Shown: positions 43,231 to 53,597, counted from the first letter of the stretch. The stretch is 64,000 nt of DNA from Paguma larvata (GCA_030068075.1 CM057835.1:36569715-36633714); one strand, 5' to 3'. Notes: generated by a model not told the origin, from the sequence alone. A program made the numbers and translations.

Positions 43231-44562
43231 TTTGGCTGGATGTGTTTTGGATTGTTTCTTGGAGTTGCCCTGGAAAGGAAAACAGACTGACAGACAAACA
43301 GAAAACAGAAATAAACATACCAACAAATGGTACAGACAAGCAGTTCACAACAGAAAAAAGAATAACAAATGACTCTCTGAGGACAATGACCTGAAGTACC
43401 AGCTACACGTTAAGGACAGGGTATGTAGTGTGCTGGTGGCAGAGCATATACAGAGAGAATAATGACTGGTGCAGGGAGAAGAAGGAAATGGACTTTGCCC
43501 AGGTAGGGCGACTAAAGGGTTTAATCCAGACTGAGAGAAATCAGAATAAGGACAGGTGCAAGGGAAAAGGAATAAAGATCGATGTCGTCTAGATGAACTT
43601 ATGTGGCCTGGTTATTCCAGAAAAAGGGATAGGGAAGTACAGAAGAAGGTGTAGAACATGTCCTCAAAGAGTGGGTTAAAAAAAAAAAAAAAGTTTAAGC
43701 CAGTCAGTACCCTGGATAACCAGCTCAGGGATGGGGATCAGTAGGAATGAGAAAGGGAGGGATAAATTTAAAAAAGAAGAAATGACTGGAGTTACTCCAG
43801 GCAGCAATCTCCACTTGGCATCAGTAGCTCCTGCTGATATGTTGGGAGGGGTGTGGTTTAGTGTAGGCGGGTCCCGCCTCCACTGCTGCAGGGATGGCTT
43901 TGGGGTGACTTCCTGGCTTGTGAGACAACAATGGCGTCTCTCCAGACCCTCGCCACCAGTCGTGGAGGCTTTATTCGCCCCTTTATTTCTGTTCTCTCTT
44001 CACCCCTGACGCCGGCCTAGTGCGGTTCACTAGACGGTGACGCGGCTGTCTCCTACCCCCGATTTCACTGTAATTGTGCCGGGGTTAGAGGTACTCTGCA
44101 GGCGGCGCTGCCTGGGTCCCCGCTGCCAGTCCCGGCGGCGCGCGCGTCCCAGTGGCTCAGGACGGGGTTGGTGCGGTCCCAGCAGCGCGCGCGGGTAGTG
44201 CTGCTGTTTGCCACTGAACTTCTCTTCAGAAGCCCTGCATTTAGGGGCTGAATGGTAGCGGTCTCACCCGCTCTGGCTCTCTCGTTCAGATGTTGTTCGA
44301 TCGGCACTTTCCCAGCTATCTCCGAAGACGCTCACCCTCTCCTCAGCTCGACTTCCCGAGTTCGAGTTCGTTTTATCCGACCCAGATTAAACTCACGGTT
44401 TAGCTGGGCCGTGTCTGTTTTCGCCTTCGTTCCTTGTTAGCTGTAGCACCTTTTTCCCCGATTCTTGGAGTTGAGAGAGACTATGGTTTCAGTCGTCCCC
44501 GTTTAAAGGGCAAGCGAAATACTGGAGCCCCCTACTCCTCCGCCATGTTGCCCCGAACCCTG
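43231..44562 (-). promoter_or_regulatory. CpG-rich L1 5' UTR (internal promoter)
   Basis: About 1.3 kb of L1 5' UTR. The part from about 43850 to 44560 is strikingly GC- and CpG-rich for this window, for example GGCGGCGCGCGCGTCCC near 44132. In mammalian L1s this region works as an internal RNA polymerase II promoter and is normally methylated. CpGs have not yet fully decayed, pointing to a fairly young copy. Transcription would run toward lower coordinates. Confidence 0.8.
44540..44550 (-). promoter_or_regulatory. YY1-type site at the L1 5' terminus
   Basis: CCGCCATGTTG on the plus strand matches the YY1 core CCGCCATNTT. It lies about 10 bp inside the element's 5' end, the same place as the YY1 site that sets the L1 start point in human L1. 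Confidence 0.7.
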
Positions 44563-44569
44563 TATCTTA

Positions 44570-45060
44570 ATCTTTATCTCTGTATATTTTGAGTGAATGT
44601 TGGTGGTTTGTATTTTCAAGCAGTATGTCTATTTCATCTAAGTTGTTGAATTTATTGCACAAAGTTTTTCATAATATTCCCTTATTATTCTAGAACTATA
44701 CATAGACTCTAGTGATGTCTTCTCTCTCATTCCTGATGTTGGTAATTTTATTCTTTTCCCTCTTTTATCCCCCTGATCCGCATGGCTAGAGATTCACCAA
44801 TTTTGTTGATCTACTCAAAAAACCAAGTTTTGGTTTCATTGATTTTTTTTCTTTATTATTATTCCATTATCTATTTCACTAATTTCAGTTTTGATGTTTA
44901 TTATTTCCTTTATTCAGCTCACTTTTGGGTTAATTTGCTCTTTCTGTTTTAGTTTATTAACTTGGAAGCTAAGGTGATTGATGTGAGAACTTAGTCCTTT
45001 TCTGCGGTAGGCAGTTAGAGCTATACATCCCTATAAGTATTGATTTAGGGACATTCTATG
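44570..45060 (-). repeat. Old L1 ORF2 fragment, antisense
   Basis: Blocks in antisense L1 ORF2 order: 'catctaagttgttgaatttattg', 'attcctgatgttggtaattt', 'ggctagagattcaccaattttg', 'aaccaagttttggtttcattg' and 'ttgatgtgagaacttagtcc'. Different and older than the element at its left. No open frame. Confidence 0.75.
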
Positions 45061-45730
45061 ACAGAGTTCTACTTCAGTTACCCTTCCCTACACCATGACC
45101 TGGAATTGCTCTCAAGTCAGTAAACTAAGTAAATCGTAGGGCTCGCCTCAATTGTTTCCTATTTCTTCTCCATTGTCTGATATCTATTATCTTGAAAACC
45201 AGTCTTTCATATGTTTTGTTTGGCTTTTGGTTTTGTTTTTGGCCTTTTCAAGTAGAAGGGTGAATCCAATCCTTGTTAATCCATGATGCTTGGAAGTGGA
45301 AGTTCTTATGTATTCTTAAAGATACATCTTAATTTACAGGCATCATTTTGGAGTAACTATTTATCCTAAAATTTCTCTTATTTCTTTTCTTTTACCCTTC
45401 AGACCAGACCTGGCTTTCCTTTCCCTGAGACATAGTATATTGTATATTGTATTGTATACAATATAATACTCTGAAATGCTATATCGTAGTTTTTATTTTA
45501 CTTATTTACCTTCTGTCCCTCCTCCTCCCCAAAAGTGCAGTGAAGAGAAGCATTTTCATTTGTTTGGTTTCTGCCGAGGTTCAGATCCTGGATCTGCCAC
45601 TTTTACTAGCTAGACAGTATACCTTTTGCCTCAGATTCAGTGAGTGTAGTAATGACCATCTCAGTGTAGGGCTGACAATTTAATGTTTATAGCATCAAGC
45701 ACTTAGAACAGTGCTTGGTACATAGTAAAT
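45061..45730. other. Low-confidence old L1 or single-copy sequence
   Basis: Parts such as 'tcatatgttttgtttggcttttgg' resemble antisense L1, but not well enough to bound. A short palindrome, ATTGTATACAAT, is at 45451-45462. No gene seen. Confidence 0.35.
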
Positions 45731-45747
45731 CATTGTTCTTTATTTTT

Positions 45748-45945
45748 TTTTAAGTTTATTTATTTATTTTTGACAAAGAGAGAGTGAGGGAAGGGCAGAG
45801 AGAGACAGAGAGAGAGAATCCCAAGCAGACTCCATACTGTCAGTGCAGAGCCCAACTATAGGGCTCAATCTCACAAACCATGAGATCATGACCTGAGCTG
45901 AAAACAAGAGTCAGACGCTTAACCAACTGAGCCACTCAGGTACCC
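45748..45945 (-). mobile_element. CAN-SINE, minus strand (first of a tandem pair)
   Basis: TTTATTTATTT tail side, GA-rich spacer, 'gggctcaatctcac' and head ending CCACTCAGGTACCCC. The duplication CATTGYTYTTTATTTTT lies at 45731-45747 and 45946-45962. Confidence 0.93.
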
Positions 45946-45962
45946 CATTGCTTTTTATTTTT

Positions 45963-46188
45963 AAATTTATTCTTATTTTTATTTATTTATTGTTTTTAGA
46001 AAGAGTTTTATTTATTGTTTTTAGAGAGAGGGGAGGAGCAGAGAGAGAGAGAGAGAGAGAGAATCTTAAGCAGATTTGCAGACCATCATAGTGTGAAGCC
46101 CAATGTGGGACTTGATCTCATGGCCTTGAGATCATTACTTGAACCGAAATAAAGAGTTGGTTGCTTAACTGAGCCACCCAGGTGCTCC
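45963..46188 (-). mobile_element. CAN-SINE, minus strand (second of a tandem pair)
   Basis: A longer, more diverged T-rich tail containing a repeated TTTTATTTATTGTTTTTAGA unit, GA run, GTGGGACTTGATCTC and head ending CACCCAGGTGCTCC. It is followed by TAAATCATTGCTCTT, matching TAAATCATTGTTCTT left of the first SINE, so both share one target site. Confidence 0.92.
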
Positions 46189-46204
46189 ATAAATCATTGC
46201 TCTT

Positions 46205-46520
46205 AAAGATATTACTGAATTTTCCTCACTAGAGACTGGACAGAGTAATAAGAGACAACAAATGCAAGCTTAGCTCTCTCAGAGGAGCCACAAGCCAGTA
46301 GCACTTAACGGTTTGGATAGGGTTATACACTGAAATGACCCACTTACATATGACTATTAGATTATATGCAGATATAATGGCTGCACTGCTCCAAATTAAA
46401 AAAAAAAACAACTGAGCATGAACTATGAAAAAGCATCCTAGTGCTCCTGAGTCCAACACATCAACCAATTTTGCAGTGAAATATATGAATGTTCATACTA
46501 AGTGGTTAAATAAAGACAGT
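46205..46520. other. Single-copy sequence, no gene seen
   Basis: No repeat or exon recognised. Confidence 0.4.
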
Positions 46521-46536
46521 AAAAACCCAGCATTGG

Positions 46537-46759
46537 GGTGCCTGGGTGGCTCAGTCAGTTAAGCGGCCAACTTCGTCTCAAGTCATGATCTCACGGTCTG
46601 TGGGTTCGAGCCCTGCATCAGGCTCTGTGCTGACGGCTCAGATCCTGGAGCCTGCTTCCGATTCTGTGTCTCCCTCTCTTTCTGCCCTTCCCCTGCTCAT
46701 GCACTGTCTCTCTGTCTGTCAAAAATAAATAAATGTTAAAAAAAATTAAAAAAAAAAAA
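46537..46759 (+). mobile_element. CAN-SINE, plus strand, near consensus
   Basis: GGGTGCCTGGGTGGCTCAGTC head, GGTTCGAGCCCTG B box, CT spacer and an AATAAATGTTAAAAA tail plus a second A run. The duplication AACCCAGCATTGG is at 46524-46536 and 46760-46773 (one extra C on the right). Confidence 0.95.
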
Positions 46760-46773
46760 AACCCCAGCATTGG

Positions 46774-47704
46774 TTCAGATTAGGTTTTGCCACCAAAAGA
46801 CTTTGCTATATACTTAAGTACAAACATTTGGATTTTCAAGACTTTTTGTATTTTGGAATTGTGGATAACAATCGGGGACCTTTTATTGTAAGTCGTTGGA
46901 GAGGATTAAATATGTAAAACATTTTTATTGCTGTCTTTGTTACTCATTGCCTCAGCGTTATTAGTAGTACAGTCATAGTGATTGTGACACCATGAAAGTT
47001 AAAGGCCTATTAAAAATGTTTCTCAGTTTCCCTGAACGTTCAGGCTTGGTCTTAACTATGGGGGATGTTTCAGAGACGGTTAGCTAGGAAAAAGTGACTG
47101 GGAGGCTCACCTTTGAGGTCTTTCATGTGTTCCCTGAGGGATGAAATGGAAAGGCTGGTGGTAAGTGTATGCAGTGGTGGTGAACGGAGCCCCAGGTTAC
47201 ACTGGCTCTCAAAATATTGGGATCTGCCTTTTTCTGCCTCCTCTTTCTCCTCTCCTCTCCCTCCCTTTCCTTTCTCCTTCTCGCCCTCCTCCTTTTTTGG
47301 TACTGGATCTTATGGATGCCATCTCATGAGAAAAAGGAAATCACTTCAATCTTGGTCTAGAGGCTGTGGTTCACATGTGTGTGGGGGAAGCCAACAAAGA
47401 GTTTTTGATCCCGCGAGATGTTAACAGCACATTACCGCCTGCGCTGTGGAAGGTGAGGCTCAGTGCTTCCTCATGTCAGCGCTAACACGGCCTCAGTCAT
47501 CCTTGTTCAGCGGCACCTCCTGTTGTGCTCACCTTGCCTACGTTTAGGTAGTGAACAGCTGGTTGACTTGGGTTGTTAAAGGTTGGGATAGTTTCTTAAG
47601 GAATCCAGGAGACCTGGGATTGTTCTAGCAGTGCTCCTGTCTTAACTGGAGATTGAGACATTGTACAGAGTCTTTCCCCTGACGTAGTGTAGACTCTGAA
47701 GGCC
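46774..47704. other. Single-copy sequence, no gene seen
   Basis: Includes a C/T-rich stretch at 47225-47300. A 103-codon ORF (47113-47424) reads through it without a family motif. Not called. Confidence 0.4.
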
Positions 47705-47925
47705 TGTGAATCCCGGCTCTTCACGTGTAGGTGTGGGCAAGTCATTTAGCCTTTCTGAGCCTCACTTTCATGAGATTTTCTGTCTTAGGGTCTTATTTTT
47801 CTAATAAACATACCAATATCTTCCTTAACATCCTAAGAGTTAAATGTCAAAAAATACGCAAACACCTAGTACATTCTTCAGTGCATAGCATGCGTCCCAT
47901 AAAAGGTAGCTACGTTATCTGTGTG
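47705..47925 (+). repeat. MIR SINE, plus strand
   Basis: 'gtgaatcccggctcttcac', 'gtgtgggcaagtcatttagcctttctgagcctcac' and 'agtgcatagcatgcgtcccataaaagg' follow MIR sense. Confidence 0.8.
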
Positions 47926-48284
47926 TCATGTTAGCTTTTATCTAATGAGAACTTGCCAACAGAATTATCACTTGAAGATCTTTACAGTTAATAAATGATG
48001 AGTTGTAACAAATGTATTACTCTTATGGGAGATGTTGCTGGTTGGGGACGCTATGCATGTGTGTGGATACAGGGTTCATGGAAATCTCTATACTTTCAGC
48101 TCAGTTTCGCTGGGAGCCTAAAACTGCCCTAAAAAATAAAGTGTCTCAAAAAATAATAAGAAATTATGGTATGGTAACTGTAATAGCAGCCACAGAGCTA
48201 TTCAGCATTGCACAGTAAAATAAGTAGTTCTAAAGTATTTTAGAACATGATGGGGTTATGCAAAGAGCCTGAGATTTAGTTAAC
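47926..48284. other. Single-copy sequence, no gene seen
   Basis: No repeat or exon recognised. Confidence 0.4.
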
Positions 48285-48485
48285 AGAATACTTGGCCTCC
48301 AGCCTGTTTTTTTACTGCTTGTATGATCTTGAACAAGTCACTTAATTGGATTTTAATTTTATTTTCAGTAAGATGAGGATTATGATGTGGACTTTGCCTA
48401 CCTCCTAGGTCTGATGCGAAGGTCCAATGAGAGAATATATGTGGAAGTGTTTTGTAAGGCTGTCAAATGTCATAGATACTACATT
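48285..48485 (+). repeat. MIR SINE, plus strand
   Basis: 'gtatgatcttgaacaagtcacttaattgg', 'tcagtaagatgaggattatgatg' and 'gtccaatgagagaatatatgtgg' follow MIR sense. Confidence 0.75.
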
Positions 48486-49075
48486 GATAATTGTTTTGTA
48501 AACTTACTCTTTTCTTTTCCCTTGGCAAAGGGACCCCTGGTTCTGCTCCAGGGGAGAAGAGTTAATCACAGCGTAATAGTCTGAATTCAAAAGGAGCCTT
48601 CTCATTTCCTGCCAAACCAGCGTTTCAGTTAGAGACAGGGGAATACCATCACTGAAAGCAGTGGGGAGAACATACGTAGGGATGAGCCTTGAAAAATGAA
48701 GTTTTATATGAATAAAACATAGAAATTCCCTGTTTTGGCCTTTCTCATTTGATACCTAGCTCATTCTTGGCAATGTATGCTTCCCTCCTCCTGCTGTGGT
48801 TTCCATTTATGTTAACTTATTTATTTCCATTTACGAAAATAAAATTAAGAGTGTAATTGGAAAGTTGAGAACAAGCGCTTGCTGCTCTGTGCACTGACGG
48901 TGAGAACTGGGCTGTCGGGCCCTCGGATCCTGATTTCCTTCCTGTTCCTGTGTTGTCAGGGGTTTTACTTCAGTCCTTCGTGCTATCTCATATGCTCTCC
49001 TTTGCTCTCATAGGCCCTTGAAAATTAGCCTAGGGAATCCGTGACACTGGCTTAATTGCTAGAAGGACCTGGGAA
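48486..49075. other. Single-copy sequence, no gene seen
   Basis: No repeat or exon recognised. Confidence 0.4.
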
Positions 49076-49290
49076 AGGCAGCCTGGCGCAGTGGCAGGAA
49101 CATGGGCTTAGACCTGCCTTTGGGTCCCAGCTCTGCCACCTGATAGCTTGGTGACATGAAAAGTCAAGTCCCTTCTATGAACCTCAACTTCCTCATGTGG
49201 AAAATGAGGATAGTACCTTTCTACCTTTTAGGATGGTTTAGAATGGCTATACATAAGGCAAGATAGGGCTCAATACAGGGAATTTCGTTT
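49076..49290 (+). repeat. MIR SINE, plus strand
   Basis: 'ggcgcagtggcaggaacatgggc', 'gggtcccagctctgccacctgatagc', 'caacttcctcatgtggaaaatgagg' and 'ggatggtttagaatggc' follow MIR sense. Confidence 0.85.
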
Positions 49291-49299
49291 TAATTAGTA

Positions 49300-49475
49300 G
49301 CAGGAAAGGCTGTGGAATTTGAATCCGGTTCTACAGCCTTTAGCTGTGGCCAGAAGACAAATCACTTAACTTTCCTAGCTCCAGTCTTCTCAGATGTGAC
49401 ACGGGGATCATAGCAGTGATCTATGAGGATTATTCTGAAAATTAACGCTAATCAAGTAAAGTTCTGGAAGGTAGG
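49300..49475 (+). repeat. MIR SINE, plus strand
   Basis: 'gaatttgaatccggttctacagcc', 'acaaatcacttaactttcctagc', 'cacggggatcatagcagtg' and 'tatgaggattattctgaaaattaacgc' follow MIR sense. Starts about 10 bp after the previous MIR ends. Confidence 0.75.
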
Positions 49476-49499
49476 ATGAACTGACTCTTTGTAATGGCT

Positions 49500-49610
49500 A
49501 AGTTTGCAGCCACGTGGATCGGAGTTTAAGCCCTAGTCTGACCACGTAGCCCTTTGAACTCCATTTTGCCTTTAGTAAAATGGAGAGTAACTTCTTCCTT
49601 GTACAGTTTT
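49500..49610 (+). repeat. MIR-type fragment, plus strand
   Basis: 'ggagtttaagccctagtctgaccacgtag' and 'gcctttagtaaaatggagagtaac' fit MIR sense. Third MIR-like piece in a row. Confidence 0.55.
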
Positions 49611-50017
49611 GGTCACAGTTTATCCTCGGCACTTAAGTAAAACTTCTCAGTAGAAGTAAGTAATTTGTGTGTTTCACTTGCTAATTGTGATTCTTCATTC
49701 ACTGGAAAGTATCTAGTAGGAGTGTTTAATTTTTTTTTTCTTCCTAGACCTGTAAACATTTGCAGTGATGGCAAAATTTAGTTTTTGACAGTTAGCTCAA
49801 GCAAGAAATGAGGCTGGGTGGTAGTCATCTGATCTGAAGGCACAGTCAGGGAAACGTTTCCAAGACCTTCATGCTCAGAAGTGACAGTGGGCATGGTTAG
49901 CACTCTCCCATTTAGGAAAGGTCTAATAACTCTCTCAGTCTTAAGGGAACTGAGTTTATACCTGAAATATGAACTTTAAGACAGTGGCTCTTATATTTTC
50001 TCTTTTATCATTTTTTA
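49611..50017. other. Single-copy sequence, no gene seen
   Basis: No repeat or exon recognised apart from a short poly-T at about 49729. Confidence 0.4.
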
Positions 50018-50235
50018 AAAATTAAAAAAAATTATTTTTATTTTTGAGAGAAAGCGTGTGCATGCATGCATGCAAGCAGGGGAGGGGAAGAGAGAGAGAG
50101 AGGGAGAATCCCAAGCAGGCTCCACATTGTCAGCATGAAGCCTGATGTGGGGCTTGATTGCACAAACTGAAAGATCATGACCTGAGCCAAAATCAAGAGT
50201 CGGACGCTTAACTGTCTGAGCCACTCAGGTGCCCC
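50018..50235 (-). mobile_element. CAN-SINE, minus strand
   Basis: A/T-rich left end, a GCATGCATGCATGC run in the spacer, 'ggctccacattgtcagc', GGGGCTTGATTGC and head ending CCACTCAGGTGCCCC. A possible CATTTTTT duplication is at about 50009 and 50234. Confidence 0.9.
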
Positions 50236-50276
50236 ATTTTTTCCCTTTTAGAATATGGTTTAGAACCTGCTGGCCA

Positions 50277-50476
50277 GGGGCACCTGGGTGGTTCAGTTGG
50301 TTAAGTGTCTGACTCTTGACTTCGACTCAGGTCATGATCTCACAGTTTGTGAGTTTGAGCCCTGCAGCAGGCTCTGTGCTGTCACTGCAGAGATTCTCTG
50401 CCTCCTATCTCTCTGCCCCTCCCTGACTCTTGCTCTCTCTCTCTCTCTCTCTCTCTCAAAAATAAGTAAACGAAAA
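50277..50476 (+). mobile_element. CAN-SINE, plus strand, with exact 15-bp duplication
   Basis: Head GGGGCACCTGGGTGGTTCAG, GAGTTTGAGCCCTGC, a CT run (50432-50457) and an AATAAGTAAACG tail. AGAACCTGCTGGCCA occurs exactly at 50262-50276 and 50477-50491. Confidence 0.96.
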
Positions 50477-50491
50477 AGAACCTGCTGGCCA

Positions 50492-50991
50492 AAGCTCAGA
50501 GGTTAATTGTATATTGAGCCAGAACACAAGGCACTGTAGACAGTTGGTCTAGATAACTCAAACCAGACATTTTCTTAAAATCTTAACCTTGAGATTGATT
50601 TTAGTCATAAAATTTGAACAATTTTCTAAATCGTTTCTCCTCAATGTAGATCCAATCAAACATGTAATTGTCAATCAGTAGTGCAGAATGTTTTCTGACA
50701 TTTAGCTTTGTAGGCCAGCTTGCCTTTAGAAATGATAAGAGCATTGAATGATCCTTACCTGTACTCACAAGAGACGATTTTTTTGATACTAGAGCAGAAA
50801 GATAATTCCCTTATCCCTCGTTAAGTATTTTAATCAGTGAAATGATTATAAAGTAACAATTACAAACTTACTCTGGAATCAAGACACTCAGTTGAGAAAC
50901 TTCAGTTTCAGGGCACATGTTACAATCTGAATACTTTGAGCTGAGACCTGGCTAGATAACGTATTTTCAATCTTTTGGTCCAAATAAGGGG
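50492..50991. other. Single-copy sequence, no gene seen
   Basis: No repeat or exon recognised. Confidence 0.4.
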
Positions 50992-51468
50992 TGTATTAGT
51001 TTGTTAGGACTGCCCTAACAATGTACCACAAACTGGGTAGTTTTAAAAAAGCAGAAATTTATTATTTCCCAGTTTTGGAGGCCAGAAATCTGGTCTATCA
51101 AAGTATCAGCAGGTCCGTGCGTTTTCTGAAGATGCTGGGGTAGGATCTGTTCCCCGTGTCTCTCCTAGTGGCCTCAGGCTCAAAGATCCATCACTCCAAT
51201 CCTTCATCTTCACATGGAATTTTCTCTGTGTCTTCATATCACCTTCCCTCTGTGTGTGTTTCTGTGGCAAAATGTACCCTCCCCCTCTTTTTTTTTTTTT
51301 TTTTTATAAAGATACCAGTCACATTGGAATAGGGCTCACTCTATGATTCATTTCAACTTAATTACCTCTGCAAAGACCCTGTTTCCAAAAAAGGTTACAT
51401 TCTGAGGTGCTGGACTTTAATAAGACTTTAATGTATCTTTTTTTGAGGACACAATTCAACCCATAAAA
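50992..51468 (-). repeat. MaLR-type (MST/MLT1-like) solo LTR, antisense
   Basis: Starts 'tgtattagtttgttaggactgcc' and follows 'gtaccacaaactgggtagttt', 'cagaaatttattatttcccagtt', 'cttcatcttcacatgg', 'cctctgcaaagaccctgtttcc' and 'ttacattctgaggtgctgg'. It ends 'gacacaattcaacccata'. This is the same LTR class as 30557-30970 in the opposite orientation. A poly-T of about 18 interrupts it near 51291. Confidence 0.8.
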
Positions 51469-51514
51469 ATGAGTTTAGGTTTCTTACTAAAGAAGACTTA
51501 CAAACTTTTCAGTA

Positions 51515-51828
51515 CAGCTTGCCCTTGAACAATGCAGGGTTATGGGCACAAACTGCACATAGTCAAAGTCCTTGTATAACTTTTGACTCCCCCAAACTTT
51601 ACTAATAGCCAAGCTTTGATCGGAAACCTTACCTATAACATAATCAATTAACACCTATTTTGTATATATATCTTATACTCTATTCTTACAATAAAGTAAG
51701 CTACAGAACATGTTAAAATCATAAGGAAGAGAAACTACATTTACAGTACCGTACTGTATTATTGGGGAAAAAATCCACATATAAGTCGACCCACATAATT
51801 CAAACCCATGTTGTTCAAGAGTCACCTG
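51515..51828. mobile_element. Tigger2-like non-autonomous DNA transposon with TIRs and TA duplication
   Basis: Ends CAGCTTGCCCTTGAACAA and TTGTTCAAGAGTCACCTG are imperfect inverted repeats flanked by TA (51513-51514 and 51829-51830). The interior has 'tataacttttgactccccc', 'accttacctataacataatc', 'ttcttacaataaagtaagc' and 'ataaggaagagaaactacatttacagta'. About 314 bp with no transposase. Tc1/mariner-group elements insert at TA. Confidence 0.88.
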
Positions 51829-52324
51829 TATTTACCCTATTTACCCTATGACAAAGGAACTCACTGATAATTTCTCTTCATCACACTCTTGGAGATGCAT
51901 GTCTTTTTTTAAAAAATATTCACAGCAAGCCTTTAAAAATTTTTTAATTCTGATATAGTTAACATACAGTGTTATGTTAGCTTTAAGTGTACAATGCAAT
52001 GATTCCACAGTTCTATACACCACTCAGTGCTCATCATGATAAGTGTACTCTTAATCCCCTTCACCTATTTCACTCACCCCCTGCCAGCCTCCCCTATGGT
52101 AACCATCTGTTTGTTTTCTATAGGTAAGAGTCTGTTTTTTGGTTTGTCTCTTCTTTTCTTCTTTGTTCATTTGTTTTGTTTCTTAAATTCCACACATGAG
52201 TGAAAGCACATGGTATTTGTCTTCCTCTGACTGATTTATTTCACTTAGGATGATATGCTCTAGATGCATCCATGTTGTTGCAAATGGCAAGATTTTATTT
52301 TATTTTTATGGCTGAGTAATATTC

Positions 52325-52330
<6 letters not shown>

Positions 52331-52369
<39 letters not shown>

Positions 52370-52375
52370 GTGTGT
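52331..52375. repeat. (GT)n microsatellite in L1
   Basis: About 20 GT units, then TTGTGTGT. It sits at the same L1 position as the GT run at 13386-13403 in the other older L1. Confidence 0.93.
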
Positions 52376-52548
52376 AACTCCTTTTTCCATTCATCTACAG
52401 ATGGACACTTGGGCTACTCCCATAATTAGGCTATCGTAAATAATGCCTCAATAAACATAGGAGTGCATGTATCTTTTCAAATTAGTGTTTTTGTATTCTT
52501 TGGGTAAATATCCAGCAGTGGAATTACTGGATCATATGGTAATCGTAT

Positions 52549-52797
52549 TTAAAAATTTTTGAGGAAACTCCATACTGTTTTCCACAGTGGTTGTACTAGT
52601 TTGCATTCCCACCAACAGTGCAAGAGTGTTCCTTTTTCTCCACATCCTTGCCAACACTTGTTTCTTGTTTTTTTTTTTTTTCTCCATACCTTAGCAGTTT
52701 TGACAGGTGTGAGTGATATCTCATTGTGGTTTCGATTTGCATTTATCTGATGATGAATGTTTTTGAGCATCCTTTCATGTATCTGTTGCTTATACAT
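52549..52797 (-). pseudogene. L1 ORF2 C-terminal Cys-motif fragment
   Basis: An 82-codon stretch containing the intact motif [18 protein letters not shown] (C-x3-C-x8-H-C..C arrangement typical of L1 ORF2), then [15 protein letters not shown]. Part of the 51907-55505 element. Confidence 0.85.
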
Positions 52798-52838
52798 ATG
52801 TCTTCTTTGGAGAAATGCCTGTTCATGTCTTCTTCCTA

Positions 52839-53004
52839 CTAAAAAAATTTTCTTTTAAGTTTATTTATTTATTTTGAGACAGAGAGAGAGAGAGATTCTG
52901 AAGCAGAGCCTGACGCGGGGGCCTGAACTCACAAACCATGAGATCATGACCTGAACTGAAGCCAAGAGTTGCACACTTAACTGACTGAGCCACCCAGGCA
53001 CCCC
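52839..53004 (-). mobile_element. CAN-SINE, minus strand, internally shortened
   Basis: TTTATTTATTTATTTTGAGAC, a very short GA run, then 'agcctgacgcgggggcctgaactc' and a head ending CCACCCAGGCACCCC. The middle CT-rich part is largely missing. The duplication TCTTCTTCCTA is at 52828-52838 and 53005-53015. Confidence 0.93.
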
Positions 53005-53099
53005 TCTTCTTCCTATTTTTAATTGGAATATTTGGTTTTTTTAGTGTTGAGTTGTGCAAGTTCTTTGTATATTTTGATCCTAACCCTTTATTGGATATG

Positions 53100-53351
53100 T
53101 CATTTGCAATATCTTCTTCTATTCAGTAGATTGTCTTTAGTTTTGTTGGTTATTTCCTTTTCTGTGCAGAAGGTTTTTATTTTGATGTGGTCCCAATAGT
53201 TTATTTTTGCTTTTGTTTCCCTTGCCTCAGGAGACATAGCTAGAAAAATGTTGCCAGGGCCGATGTCAGAGACTGTATTCTCTTCTAGGATTTTTATGGT
53301 TTCAGGTCTCATACTGAAGTTTTTGATCCATTTTATTTTTGTGTATGGCAT
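53100..53351 (-). pseudogene. L1 ORF2 connector fragment
   Basis: Contains [38 protein letters not shown] and [17 protein letters not shown], typical of the region between RT and the ORF2 C-terminus. Flanked by frame breaks. Confidence 0.82.
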
Positions 53352-53597
53352 AAGAAAAGTGGTCCAGTTTCATTCTTTTATGTGTAGCTGTCCCGTTTTC
53401 CCAACACCATTTGTTGAAGAGATATTTTTCCCATTGCGTATTCTCGCCTTCTTTGTCATAGACTAATTGACCACAAAATCGTGGGTTTATTTCTGGGCTC
53501 TCTAATCTGTTCTGTTGATCTCTTTGTCTATTTTTGTGGCAGTACTATACAATTTGATTACTGTAGCTTTGTAGTACATCTTGAAATCTGGGATTGT

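Larger units (their letters stand above)
40039..44562 (-). mobile_element. L1 with intact 5' end but missing 3' half, antisense
   Basis: The minus-strand order is 5' UTR (about 44562-43231), ORF1 (43230-42332) and ORF2 endonuclease and RT, stopping just after the RT domain at 40039. There is no ORF2 C-terminal part, 3' UTR or poly-A, and no target-site duplication is visible. This is the opposite of the normal 5' truncation and suggests a later deletion or rearrangement. Family features match the young nested L1 at 16163-18946 rather than the older element. ORFs carry at least one nonsense change and frameshifts, so it cannot mobilise itself. Confidence 0.88.
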
